From Actinospineispora spinosispora DSM 44797 (GTDB lineage: Bacteria; Actinomycetota; Actinomycetes; Mycobacteriales; Pseudonocardiaceae), in contig NZ_KE386838.1 of the NCBI RefSeq assembly GCF_000429025.1, positions 283,408-347,407 on the forward strand: DNA of 64,000 nt. Direction: 5' to 3'. A program made the translations under genes and the position numbers. Under the pieces are notes generated by a model. It was not told where the DNA came from. It saw only the letters and a program-made list of their open reading frames with translations, and ran no database searches. The stretch's first letter is position 1; each line of letters starts with the position of its first letter. Below, in pieces: positions 47,940 through 56,415 of the stretch.

Positions 47940-49891
47940 TGGACCGGGGGGATTCCTTCCACCGGGAAGTTGAAGATTTGGGAGTAGAAGGAGAGTTCGC
48001 CGTCGCAGGCTCGGCGGATGTTCTCCGCTCTGCGGAAGCCGTGCTCCTCGCCCTCGAACAGCAGGTAGGCGACGGGGACTCCCTTCGCGCGCAACGCGTC
48101 CACGATCATCGACGACTGGTTCGGCGGCACCACCCGGTCCTCGCTGCCCTGCAGCACGATCAGTGGCGTGCGGAACCTGTCCACGTGGGTGAGCGGCGAG
48201 CGTTCCACGTACACGTCCCGCGCCTCGGGGTACGGGCCGATCAGCCGGTCCAGGTAGCGGCTCTCGAACTTGTGCGTGTCGGCGGCGAGCGCTTCCAGGT
48301 CGGAGACGCCGTAGTGGTCGGCGCCCGCCGCGAACGGGGTGTCGTCGAGGACCAGCGCGGCGAGTGTCGTGTAGCCGCCGGCCGACCCGCCTCGGATGCA
48401 CAGCCTGGCGGGGTCGACCCGGTTGTCCTCGGCCAGCCACCGCGCCGCGGCGACACAGTCGGCCACGTCGATCAGGCCCCAGTTGCCGAGCAGCTGTTCA
48501 CGGTAGGCGCGGCCGTATCCGGTCGATCCGCCGTAGTTGACGTCGACGACCGCGAAGCCGCGGCTGGTCCAGTACTGCAGTCCCAGCTGCAGGACCGGCA
48601 CGGCCGCCGCGGTCGGACCGCCGTGGATCACCACCAGCAGCGGTGGGAGCTCACCGTCCGGCGCGTGGTGCCCGGGGTTGGCCGGCGGGTAGAACAGCGC
48701 GTGCGCGGTGCGCGGTGAACCGTCCGGCCAGGTGCTCGGGAACGACACGTGCTCGGGTGCCGAGAGGTAGGACTGGTCGAGACCGCCGAGCGCGGCCAGG
48801 TCGCGTGGTGGCCGCAGGCTCGTCACGACCGGCTCCGTGCCCAGCAACACGCGGGCGGCTTCCAGCTCGGACGTCGGGCTGCCCGCGACGACCAGGACCG
48901 AGTCGCTGCCCGGGTCCGGCGCCACCGAGGAGTAGTACGAGTACGGCAGGTCCAGCTCGGTCAGTGTGCCGTCGGTGCCGCGCACCAGCAGCGTGTCGTA
49001 GCCGTTGCTCTGACGCGCGAACACCACCCGCCCGTCGGGCAGCAGGGCGTAGCGGGCGGAGCCGAGCACCCAGGCGGGAACGCCGATCTCGGCGTCCATG
49101 AGCACCATCGGCTCGACGTCCGAGCCGGAACGGGCACGGTAGAGGTTCCACCACCCGCTCCGGTCGGAGAGAAACCACAGCGCCCCGTCGGCGCCCCAGC
49201 GAGGCTCCGCGACCGACTCGCCCTCGCCGCCCGCGACGACGGTCTCCGTGCCCGACGCCAGGTCGAGCGTGACCAGCTCGGTCGAGTCCCACGGCATGGA
49301 CGGGTGGTTCCACCGCAGGTAGGCGAGCGTGGACCCGTCCGGTGACCAGCGCGGTGCCGCGACGAAGTCCGGGCCGGTGGCCAGCACCTCGGGCTCGGAC
49401 GGTGCGTGCGCGGCGAGCCGGACGATCTCGTTGCGTACGTCGGCCGCCGCACCGCTCGCCGTGTGCCGTTCGCGCACGCACGCGATCGTCGTGCCGTCGG
49501 GGCTCACCGTTCCGTCGGCGAACCGGTCACCCCGGGGGACGGCGGGCTCGGCGGTGAGCGGCTCCGGCGTGCCGTCCGGTGACAGCCGGTACAGCCGTTG
49601 GTCGGTCCAGTTCGTGAACCAGATGACACCCTCGCGGGTCCACCACGCCGCGCCGCCGTACTCGTGCACGCCGGTCCGGGCGTTGAACCCATCGGGCAGC
49701 AGGTCGGTGGTGGCGCCGTCCGGGGTGCGGCGGACCAGCTGGGTGCGCCCGCCCTCGGCGGGGCGTCCCTCCGCCCAGAGTGTGTCCGGGCCGTCGGAGT
49801 GCAGCCCGGACAGCGTCACCGCGGCCGAGACCAGTAGTTCCGAGCTGATCGGGGTGGACCAGGATCCGTAGGGTCGCTGGGAGATCGTCAC
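47894..49891 (-). CDS. S9-family prolyl oligopeptidase-like serine peptidase
   Basis: 665 residues: an N-terminal seven-bladed beta-propeller (about 1-400, with blades such as PRWSPDGSTLAYLRW and PRWGADGALWFLSD) and a C-terminal alpha/beta hydrolase. The catalytic Ser is in RGGSAGGYTT, Asp in GSEDRVVPP and His in EEHGF. It resembles acylaminoacyl and dipeptidyl peptidases. GTG 49891 sits right against GGGGAG, so the start is uncertain. The last 15 or so residues (HVSGKGVYPGGAPKA) are translated from palindrome II, so the ancestral C-terminus probably ended near EGIPPV. Confidence 0.88.
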   Translation of the reverse strand: MTISQRPYGSWSTPISSELLVSAAVTLSGLHSDGPDTLWAEGRPAEGGRTQLVRRTPDGATTDLLPDGFNARTGVHEYGGAAWWTREGVIWFTNWTDQRLYRLSPDGTPEPLTAEPAVPRGDRFADGTVSPDGTTIACVRERHTASGAAADVRNEIVRLAAHAPSEPEVLATGPDFVAAPRWSPDGSTLAYLRWNHPSMPWDSTELVTLDLASGTETVVAGGEGESVAEPRWGADGALWFLSDRSGWWNLYRARSGSDVEPMVLMDAEIGVPAWVLGSARYALLPDGRVVFARQSNGYDTLLVRGTDGTLTELDLPYSYYSSVAPDPGSDSVLVVAGSPTSELEAARVLLGTEPVVTSLRPPRDLAALGGLDQSYLSAPEHVSFPSTWPDGSPRTAHALFYPPANPGHHAPDGELPPLLVVIHGGPTAAAVPVLQLGLQYWTSRGFAVVDVNYGGSTGYGRAYREQLLGNWGLIDVADCVAAARWLAEDNRVDPARLCIRGGSAGGYTTLAALVLDDTPFAAGADHYGVSDLEALAADTHKFESRYLDRLIGPYPEARDVYVERSPLTHVDRFRTPLIVLQGSEDRVVPPNQSSMIVDALRAKGVPVAYLLFEGEEHGFRRAENIRRACDGELSFYSQIFNFPVEGIPPVHVSGKGVYPGGAPKA

Positions 49892-49911
49892 CTCCCCGAG
49901 GTTAGTCGGAG

Positions 49912-50451
49912 TCAGTGCCCCCCGGTGCGCCTGCGATGGCGGTAGGCGGCCGCCTTCGCCCGGTCCCCGCAGCCCGCCATGCCGCACCAGCGCCGCCGAC
50001 GTCCCCGCGAACGATCCAGGAACACGCGGGTGCAGGTCGGGTCGTCACACCAGCGGATCAGTGATCGGGTTGGTGGCTCGGCGAGCAGGATGCCGGCGCG
50101 CGCGACGTCGCACAGGGTCTCGGTCACCGTGCCGGTTCGCCGGATCGTCCCGTCGGCCGACACGCTGAGCTGGACCGGTCGGCTCGCGGCCGCGTTGTTG
50201 ATGACGGCGAGACGTGCGCTGCCTCGGTCCTCGGTCAGTGCGCGGACGTGCTCGTACAGCGCCGCACGCAGCTCACGCGCGTTCGCCAGATCGGCGTCGT
50301 CCGCGTGCACGGTGTCCACCAGGCCGGCGAGGACCAGCCAGTCGGCGAGGTCGTCCGGGCAGGTCAGCAGCTCCGTCGCCTGCGTGGTCCACTCCGCCAC
50401 CGTACCGACGAAGTCCAGCGCGACGTGTCCACTGATCAGCTCGAATCGCAC
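49912..50451 (-). CDS. CGNR zinc-finger (ABATE) regulator
   Basis: 179 residues. The N-terminal ABATE domain (about 5-120) is a probable ligand sensor, and the C-terminal treble-clef zinc finger has CDDPTCTRVFLDRSRGRRRR and WCGMAGCGDRAKAAAYR. The name-giving CGNR reads CGDR here. Such proteins are DNA-binding regulators, often next to transporters. GTG 50451 is the first codon after a TCACC-N9-GGTGA site. It is divergent from an MFS gene that it probably controls. Confidence 0.88.
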   Translation of the reverse strand: MRFELISGHVALDFVGTVAEWTTQATELLTCPDDLADWLVLAGLVDTVHADDADLANARELRAALYEHVRALTEDRGSARLAVINNAAASRPVQLSVSADGTIRRTGTVTETLCDVARAGILLAEPPTRSLIRWCDDPTCTRVFLDRSRGRRRRWCGMAGCGDRAKAAAYRHRRRTGGH

Positions 50452-50452
50452 A

Positions 50453-50518
50453 TCACCAGTTTGACAGGTGACGGAAGTTTTCACACACTGTCCCTGGCGT
50501 CACCGGTTGAACAGGTGA
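50453..50518. promoter_or_regulatory. Paired TCACC-N9-GGTGA operator sites
   Basis: TCACCAGTTTGACAGGTGA (50453-50471) and TCACCGGTTGAACAGGTGA (50500-50518) are near-identical inverted repeats 47 bp apart, in the spacer between the CGNR gene and the MFS gene. They are likely binding sites of the CGNR protein. Confidence 0.65.
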
Positions 50519-50538
50519 CGAATCGTGAGGGAGGACAG

Positions 50539-51729
50539 TTGACGCGGACCGTCGCGACATCGAACGGGCCGCTGGTGCGCTATCTCGCGGCGGCGCTGCT
50601 GGTACGCGCCGCGGACGGCGGCGCCGCGGTCGGTCTGGTGGCGTTGGCCGTCGACGTCCGCGCGGCGACCGGTGACGGCGCGGTGGTCGGGTCGCTGCTC
50701 GCGGCCCTGCTGATCGCGCCGGCGGCGTTCGGTCCGCTGATCGCCAGGCCGCTGGATCGGGCGGCGGACCCGAGGGTCCCGCTCGCGGTTGCGTTTGTGC
50801 TGTTCGGCGGTGGTCTCGCCGCGGGTGCCTGGTTGCTGGGGCACGCCCCGGTGCTGTTCGCCGTGCTGCCGATCACCGTCGCGGGCTGCTGCGTCCCGCT
50901 GCTGACCGGCGGTCTGAGCAGCCGGTTGATGACCCTGGTCCGCGACGGCGACCGGGCGCTGCGCCGCGCCGAGGGCTGGGACGCGGCGACCTACGGGCTC
51001 GCCGCGACCGCGGGCCCGACGATGGTGCTCGCGCTCGCCGGGCTCTTCGGGCTCACCGGGGCCCTGCTGATCCTCGGCGCCCTCGCCGCCTGCTCGGCAC
51101 TGCTGGTCGCGACGCTGCGCCCGGACGCAGGGCACGCGGCTCGGGGCGGGTGGCCGACCGGGCGGCTCATCAGGCTGTTGCTCGCGGCGGGCCCTTTGCG
51201 CAGGGTCATGGTCGCCACCGCGCTGAACGAGCTGGGCACCGGCGGTCTCGCCGTGGTGGCCGTCGTCATCGGAGCGCACGCCGGCGCCGCCGCGACGACC
51301 GGCGCCGCGCTCGCGGCCGTCTACGGTGCCGGCAACCTGCTCGGGTCACTCACCGTGGCGGTGTTCCCGATGCGCGGCGAGCCCGAGCGGCTCACCCTGC
51401 GGTGCATGACGGCGGTCGGTGTCGCGGTCGCCCTGTGCGCGGTCGCCCCCGCGATGCCGGCGACGGTCGCCGCGTTCGCGCTGGCAGGCGCCGCGCAGGC
51501 CGCCCTGGTCACCGCGTCGTTCAGCGTCCGGTCGACCTACGCACCGGCCCCCGCCAGGGCGCAGGTGTTCGTCTCGATCGCCGGCTTCAAGATGGCCTCC
51601 GGTGCGGCCGGCATCGCGCTCACCGGTCAGCTGCTGTTCCTCGGCCCCCGGACCGTCCTGGCGGCGGGCGCCGCGCTGTCCCTGCTGGCGGTGACGGTCG
51701 CCCTGGTCGACCGCCGCCGAACCTCGTGA
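50539..51729 (+). CDS. Major facilitator superfamily transporter
   Basis: 396 residues with 11 or 12 hydrophobic helices. The short loop ARPLDRAADPRVPLA between helices 2 and 3 replaces the classical A motif. It is probably an efflux carrier for a small molecule; the substrate is unknown. TTG 50539 is chosen because GGGAGGA lies just upstream; GTG 50515 is in frame but overlaps an operator. The stop codon TGA lies inside the palindrome at 51722. Confidence 0.85.
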   Translation: MTRTVATSNGPLVRYLAAALLVRAADGGAAVGLVALAVDVRAATGDGAVVGSLLAALLIAPAAFGPLIARPLDRAADPRVPLAVAFVLFGGGLAAGAWLLGHAPVLFAVLPITVAGCCVPLLTGGLSSRLMTLVRDGDRALRRAEGWDAATYGLAATAGPTMVLALAGLFGLTGALLILGALAACSALLVATLRPDAGHAARGGWPTGRLIRLLLAAGPLRRVMVATALNELGTGGLAVVAVVIGAHAGAAATTGAALAAVYGAGNLLGSLTVAVFPMRGEPERLTLRCMTAVGVAVALCAVAPAMPATVAAFALAGAAQAALVTASFSVRSTYAPAPARAQVFVSIAGFKMASGAAGIALTGQLLFLGPRTVLAAGAALSLLAVTVALVDRRRTS

Positions 51730-51769
51730 GTGTTGAGTATGGCTATAGCCATACTCAACACTCACGAGG
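51722..51769. terminator. Perfect 48-bp palindrome carrying both convergent stop codons
   Basis: CCTCGTGAGTGTTGAGTATG followed by GCTA, then its exact reverse complement with no spacer. The TGA in the left CGTGAGTG ends the MFS gene (51727-51729), and the mirror-image TGA ends the GH15 gene (51762-51764). Confidence 0.9.
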
Positions 51770-53663
51770 AACTTGTCGCCCGGATGACCGCGGTGACGGC
51801 ATTGATGAGCGACAGGTGGGTGAACGCCTGCGGGAAGTTGCCGAGGTGGCGCCCGGTGACCGGGTCGATCTCCTCCGCGTAGAGCTGCAGCGAACTGGCG
51901 TAGGACAGCAGCTTCTCGCACAGCAGCCGCGCCCGGTCCGTCTCACCGATCGCCACCAGGGCGGAGACCAGCCAGAACGAGCAGATGGTGAACGTGCCCT
52001 CCGCGCCGGACAGGCCGTCCTCGCTGACGTCGGTGCGGTAGCGCAGCACCAGCCCGTGCTCGGTGAGCTCGTCCGCGATCGCCAGTACCGTCCGTTTGAC
52101 CCGTTCGTCGGTCCCCGGCAGGAACCCCAGCAGCGGGATCAGCAGCACCGACGCGTCGAGCGCATCGCTTCCGTACGCCTGGGTGAACACACCCCGTTCG
52201 TCGAGCCCGTTGTCCAGGATGTCCGTCCGGATCTCCTCCGCGCCCTGCCGCCAGCGATGCGCCAGCTCCTTCGCACCCCGCGACTCCGCGAGCCGGGCCC
52301 CGCTGTCGGCCGCCTTCCAGCAGGCGAGCTTGGACGCGGTGAAGTGCTGCGCCCCCGAGCGGACCTCCCAGATGCCCTGGTCGGGCTCGCGCCAGTGCAG
52401 CAGCGCCTGCTCGACCTGGGTCTCCACGATGCGCCAGATCCGATCGTCGAGCCCACCGTGCAGCAGCGTGTAGCTGTGGATCGCGCCGACCACCGAACCC
52501 CACACGTCGTGCTGGCGCTGGGTGTGGGCCGCGTTGCCGACCCGTACCGGCAGCGCACCCTCGTACCCGGACAGGTGCTCCAGCGTGCGTTCCTCCAGCA
52601 GCCGCTCACCGTCGACCCCGTACATGACCTGCAGCTCGCCGCCCTCGGCCTCGGCCACGTCGGCGACGAACGCGAAGAAGTCACCCGCCTCCCATTCGAG
52701 ACCGAGGGTGAACATCGCCCACAGGGTCATCGTCGCGTCCCGGATCCAGGTGTAGCGGTAGTCCCAGTTGCGCTCGCCGCCCGGTGTCTCCGGCAGCGAC
52801 GTGGTGGCCGCGGCGGCGACCGCACCGCTCGGTGCGAACGTCAGCCCCTTCAGGGTGAGCGCGCTGCGCTGCAGGTAGGCGCGCCACGGGTGGTCCGGGA
52901 ACTGGCCTTGGTCCAGCCAGTGCTGCCAGTGGTGGCAGGTCCGGCGATAGCGCTCGGTCGCCTCGGCGAGGGTGCGCGGCGCCGCGTGTTCGCTCCAGGA
53001 CAGCGCGACGAACCGTGCGTCGCCTTCCTTGAGCAGCGTGCGCGCGGTCGCCCTCGGCCCTTCGAAGCCGATGTTCATGTCCGAGGTGAGCCGCAGCTCC
53101 AGGCCGCCGCGCCCGCCGTCGCGGTGCGGGCCGAGATGGTCCGACCCGTCGTCGCCCGCGCTGGCCACGGCCTCGTGGTAGCCGTCACCGGTGTGCTCCC
53201 AGCGTGCCGCGACCGCGCCGTAGTCGAACATCGGTGTGCAGTCCATCCGTACCTGGGACCGGCCGCTGACGCAGCGCACCATGCGCAGCAGCACGTGGTC
53301 GGCGTCGTAGTCGGTCGGTGGTCTGCGGTGGGTGTGCGAGCGCTCGTTCTCGTGGTGCCACGGCCCGATCAGCAGTGCGTCCAGCACGACCAGCCAGCCG
53401 CCGGGGGTCCACCAGCTGGTCTCGAGGGCCATGGTGCCCGGGATGTAGCGGCGCGCGGCGGGTTCGGTGACCTCGTCGGGGCCGATGCGGAAGCTGCCGG
53501 CGCTCCGGTCGAGCGCGGCGCCGAAGACGCTGGGTGAGTCGATCCGGGGCAGGCACATCCATTCGACCGCGCCGCCCGGCGCCACGAGCGCCATGGACTC
53601 GCAGTCGGAGAGGAACCCGTAGTCCGCGATCGGTGGAAAACCGTCCCTGCGTCCGTCGACCAT
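51762..53663 (-). CDS. GH15-family glycoside hydrolase (trehalase/glucoamylase-like)
   Basis: 633 residues with an N-terminal beta-sandwich (about 1-250) and a C-terminal (alpha/alpha)6 barrel. Signature RNWDYRYTWIRDATMTLWA and the acidic residue in PDQGIWEVR are in place. Mycobacterial relatives (Rv2402-like) are trehalases, so trehalose or maltose hydrolysis in the cytoplasm is the likely role; there is no signal peptide. ATG 53663 has GGAGG 9 bases upstream. Confidence 0.9.
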   Translation of the reverse strand: MVDGRRDGFPPIADYGFLSDCESMALVAPGGAVEWMCLPRIDSPSVFGAALDRSAGSFRIGPDEVTEPAARRYIPGTMALETSWWTPGGWLVVLDALLIGPWHHENERSHTHRRPPTDYDADHVLLRMVRCVSGRSQVRMDCTPMFDYGAVAARWEHTGDGYHEAVASAGDDGSDHLGPHRDGGRGGLELRLTSDMNIGFEGPRATARTLLKEGDARFVALSWSEHAAPRTLAEATERYRRTCHHWQHWLDQGQFPDHPWRAYLQRSALTLKGLTFAPSGAVAAAATTSLPETPGGERNWDYRYTWIRDATMTLWAMFTLGLEWEAGDFFAFVADVAEAEGGELQVMYGVDGERLLEERTLEHLSGYEGALPVRVGNAAHTQRQHDVWGSVVGAIHSYTLLHGGLDDRIWRIVETQVEQALLHWREPDQGIWEVRSGAQHFTASKLACWKAADSGARLAESRGAKELAHRWRQGAEEIRTDILDNGLDERGVFTQAYGSDALDASVLLIPLLGFLPGTDERVKRTVLAIADELTEHGLVLRYRTDVSEDGLSGAEGTFTICSFWLVSALVAIGETDRARLLCEKLLSYASSLQLYAEEIDPVTGRHLGNFPQAFTHLSLINAVTAVIRATSSS

Positions 53664-53865
53664 ACCTTGACGAACCTCCTTAGCTCAGCGAACAATCAAT
53701 TGCCGCGACATCTGGCGAGAATTGTCGCAATTGGAATTGCGGATGCCCAGACCTGTTGTGATACGGCCCACAGGTACCTCCTAATGAGTGAACCATGCGC
53801 TCGGTCGAACGAACTAGGGTTTAGCTCCTGCGCGGTCATTGTTGACTACGGGAGGCGCGTCGAAT
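53664..53865. promoter_or_regulatory. Divergent promoter region, AT-richer, with inverted repeat
   Basis: CAATTGCCGCGACA (53696-53709) and TGTCGCAATTG (53722-53732) form an imperfect inverted repeat between the GH15 and GNAT-like genes, suggesting an operator. No gene is present. Confidence 0.5.
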
Positions 53866-54531
53866 ATGAACACGACTCTGGAACACCCCCTGGGTGTCCT
53901 TTTCGATCAAGTAGCGCTGGGGGCATACCCGGTTCCGGACGGAAGTATCGATCTGCTCGGCCCGCTGGACGGGCCGTGCGACTCGCTGACCGTCTTCGCC
54001 GGGCACGTCGTGATCGCCGCCGACCTGTCCGAGCAGTGGGTGCGCGACCACACGCCGGAGCGCTGGGACCCGGAGGTCGCCGACCTGAGCGACGCCATCA
54101 CCCGGCTCGTCTTCGACATGGCCGAGAAGCTGGGTGGCTCGGTCGCGGCACCGAGCACCCTGTGCGTGGCCTCGCACAAGGCCGCCATCGTGCACGGTGA
54201 GCTGACCGAAGGCGGTGAGCCGAACCGTGACTGGGCCGCGTACCGGACCGACATCCGCAGCTACCGGTACACCAGCGTCGGCGGCAACGGCACGATCTCA
54301 CTGGGCACCGGCCCCGCCGGGCGCTGCGACCTGTACCACGAGGTCGACCACTCGAGCACCAGGGCGGTCGGGCGCACCAGCCAGGAGCTGCTGCGCACCG
54401 CGAAGACCCTGGTGGATCCGGGCACGCCGTTGTTCGGGTCGGCGCAGCTGCACGACATCCGGGTTCTCCGTTCGGTCATCGCGGCTCGGTTCGAACCGGT
54501 CGCGTTGGAGATCCTTTTCCGGACCCGGTAA
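53866..54531 (+). CDS. GNAT-like acetyltransferase, uncharacterised
   Basis: 221 residues from ATG 53866, with GGGAGG 10 bases upstream. The N-terminal block DGSIDLLGPLDGPCDSLTVF followed by AGHVVIAADL, and the C-terminal AGRCDLYHEVDHSSTRAVGR, DPGTPLFGSAQLHDIRVLRS and FEPVALEILFRTR fit a GNAT-like family that I know from actinobacteria as uncharacterised. The acetyl-CoA loop (normally GxGxG/A) reads TRAVGRTSQ, so activity is uncertain. A STAS-domain gene follows. Confidence 0.55.
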   Translation: MNTTLEHPLGVLFDQVALGAYPVPDGSIDLLGPLDGPCDSLTVFAGHVVIAADLSEQWVRDHTPERWDPEVADLSDAITRLVFDMAEKLGGSVAAPSTLCVASHKAAIVHGELTEGGEPNRDWAAYRTDIRSYRYTSVGGNGTISLGTGPAGRCDLYHEVDHSSTRAVGRTSQELLRTAKTLVDPGTPLFGSAQLHDIRVLRSVIAARFEPVALEILFRTR

Positions 54532-54581
54532 CGGTGTTCGAATTCGTCGAGGAAAGTAGTTTCGGCACGGGGTATGGGGAA

Positions 54582-55112
54582 ATGGTGTCAGAATTAGCCT
54601 GCGACCTGGCAGCTCCATGGCTGTTGATCGACTATTCCGACGAGGACGTCGCGGTGGTCATCGCGTCCGGTGACATCAGCGGTTTCCGGTCGGAAGAGCT
54701 GTGGTCGGCGTTGGAAGAGGCATTGCAACAGGCGAACGGGCGGCTGGTCGTCGCGGACTTGACCGGGGTGACGAGTTTCGACGACAGCAGTCTGGACGCG
54801 CTCGCCGAGGTGGCGTCGGCATCGGCCCGCCGCCACCTCGACCTGTGCGCGCTGATCCGGCCGTTGAGTGCACTGCACGAGCACGCCCGTGTCCGAGGGC
54901 TGTCCGAGCTGCTCCCGATCCACCCGTCGATGTCGGCGCTGCTCCCGGCCACGGGGAAGGTCAGGGACGACCAGGCGCCAGTAGTCGGTGCAGAACGGTG
55001 GTCGTCGAGTCGTTCGACAGATCGGCAGGGACCCCGGTCGCCACGATCCGTCCGGCGTCGACCACCACCAGCCGGTCGGCCCGAGAGAGCTGGGTCCGCA
55101 CGTCGTGGCTGA
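54582..55112 (+). CDS. STAS-domain protein (anti-anti-sigma-like)
   Basis: The STAS fold covers about residues 8-115: VVIASGDISGFRSEELWSAL, LVVADLTGVTSFDDSSLDAL (the conserved strand plus serine, DSS) and ALIRPLSALHEHARV. Such proteins sequester anti-sigma kinases when dephosphorylated at that serine. The last 50 residues are low-complexity Arg/Pro/Ser and overlap the convergent ABC gene by 152 bp, so the original stop was probably lost. ATG 54582 is preferred; GTG 54534 would add 16 residues. No cognate kinase is nearby. Confidence 0.7.
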   Translation: MVSELACDLAAPWLLIDYSDEDVAVVIASGDISGFRSEELWSALEEALQQANGRLVVADLTGVTSFDDSSLDALAEVASASARRHLDLCALIRPLSALHEHARVRGLSELLPIHPSMSALLPATGKVRDDQAPVVGAERWSSSRSTDRQGPRSPRSVRRRPPPAGRPERAGSARRG

Positions 55113-56415
55113 TCAGGATCACTGACGCCGCCGCGTCGCGCCGGTAGGCCTCGATTCGATCGAGGATCCGGCGCGACAGGGGCTCGTCGAGGCCGGTGGT
55201 CACTTCGTCGCAGATCAGCACCGACGGACGGGCCAGCAGCGCCCGGGCCACCGCCGCCCGCTGCAGTTGCCCGCCGGACAGCCCAGCCGGATAGCGCCGC
55301 GCCTGCGTCTCGTCGATGCCCAGCTCGGCCAGCTCGGTCACCGCCTCGGCGCGCGCATCGGCCGGGGACAGCCCGGCGAGCCACACACCGGTCATCGCCA
55401 CCTGGTCCAGCACCGACCGCCGGGTCTCGAACGAGCCTGCCGCTTCCTGCCACACGTACTGGACGTGGGCGATCTGTTCCCGGGACCGCGACCGCACGGT
55501 GGGCATCGGCCGGCCGTCGACGAGCAGCGAACCGCGCCGGATCTCCTGGAGCCCGGCGATGACCCTGGCGAGCGTCGACTTGCCCGCACCGGAGACCCCC
55601 ACGACGCCGAGCGTCTCACCGGCCGCGAGCTCCAGGTCGACGTCGTGCAGGATCGCCGTCCGCGACCGGGTCACGGTCACCCCGCGCAACTCGACCGCGG
55701 CACCGGTCGAGTGCGACCGCGTGGCGGGCGGCGACGCTGGGTCCGGCTGGCTGACCGCGTCGACCAGGCGACCGCCGCTGACGTGCAGTGTGCGATGGCT
55801 GAGCCGGGCGGCGACGAGCAGGTCGTGGGTGACCAGCAGGATCGTCATGCCGTCCCGGCGCAGCGTGTCCAGCTGGTCGACGACGGCTGCCCTGCTGATC
55901 GCGTCCAGGCCCGAGGTCGGCTCGTCGAGCACCAGCAGCGTCGGGTTGGCGGTCAGGACCTGGGCCAGCGCGAGCCGGGTCCGCTCGCCGCCGGAGAACT
56001 CGTGCGGGTAACGCCGCAACGTCTGGTCCAGCCGGTCGTCCGGGACGTCGAATCCGGCCGTCCGCAGCACGCGGGCGATGTGCACCCGGCGACCGGCACG
56101 GTCCAGGCGCCCCACGTGGTGCAGTCCGACCAGCTCGCCGAGCGCGTGGCCGATCCGGCGTGCCGGGTTCAGCGTCGCGGCGGCGAACTGCGGCAGATAT
56201 CCGACGTGTCCACCGCGCACCAGCTCCCCCGAGTACGTGATCCCCGGGCGGACGATCCCGGCGACGGCGGCCGCGATCGTCGTCTTCCCCGCGCCCGACG
56301 GACCGCACAGCGTGACGATCTCGCCGGTCGGGACGTCGAAGCTGATGTCGTGCAGGATCGTCGCCGCCCCGGCGGTCGCACCGAGCTCCCGGACCGACAC
56401 CGCACTCTCACCCAT
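54961..56415 (-). CDS. Tandem ABC ATPase of a peptide/nickel-type importer (fused DppD-DppF-like)
   Basis: 484 residues with two complete ABC domains. First half: Walker A GPSGAGKTT, signature FSGGERTRLALAQ, Walker B LLVLDEPTSG. Second half: GVSGAGKST, LSGGQLQRAAVARALL, VLICDEVTTG. It powers import through the two permeases encoded upstream; its ATG overlaps the end of the second permease gene by 8 bp. Last gene of the cobalamin-riboswitch operon. Fusion of the two ATPases is common in actinobacterial members. Confidence 0.92.
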   Translation of the reverse strand: MGESAVSVRELGATAGAATILHDISFDVPTGEIVTLCGPSGAGKTTIAAAVAGIVRPGITYSGELVRGGHVGYLPQFAAATLNPARRIGHALGELVGLHHVGRLDRAGRRVHIARVLRTAGFDVPDDRLDQTLRRYPHEFSGGERTRLALAQVLTANPTLLVLDEPTSGLDAISRAAVVDQLDTLRRDGMTILLVTHDLLVAARLSHRTLHVSGGRLVDAVSQPDPASPPATRSHSTGAAVELRGVTVTRSRTAILHDVDLELAAGETLGVVGVSGAGKSTLARVIAGLQEIRRGSLLVDGRPMPTVRSRSREQIAHVQYVWQEAAGSFETRRSVLDQVAMTGVWLAGLSPADARAEAVTELAELGIDETQARRYPAGLSGGQLQRAAVARALLARPSVLICDEVTTGLDEPLSRRILDRIEAYRRDAAASVILISHDVRTQLSRADRLVVVDAGRIVATGVPADLSNDSTTTVLHRLLAPGRP

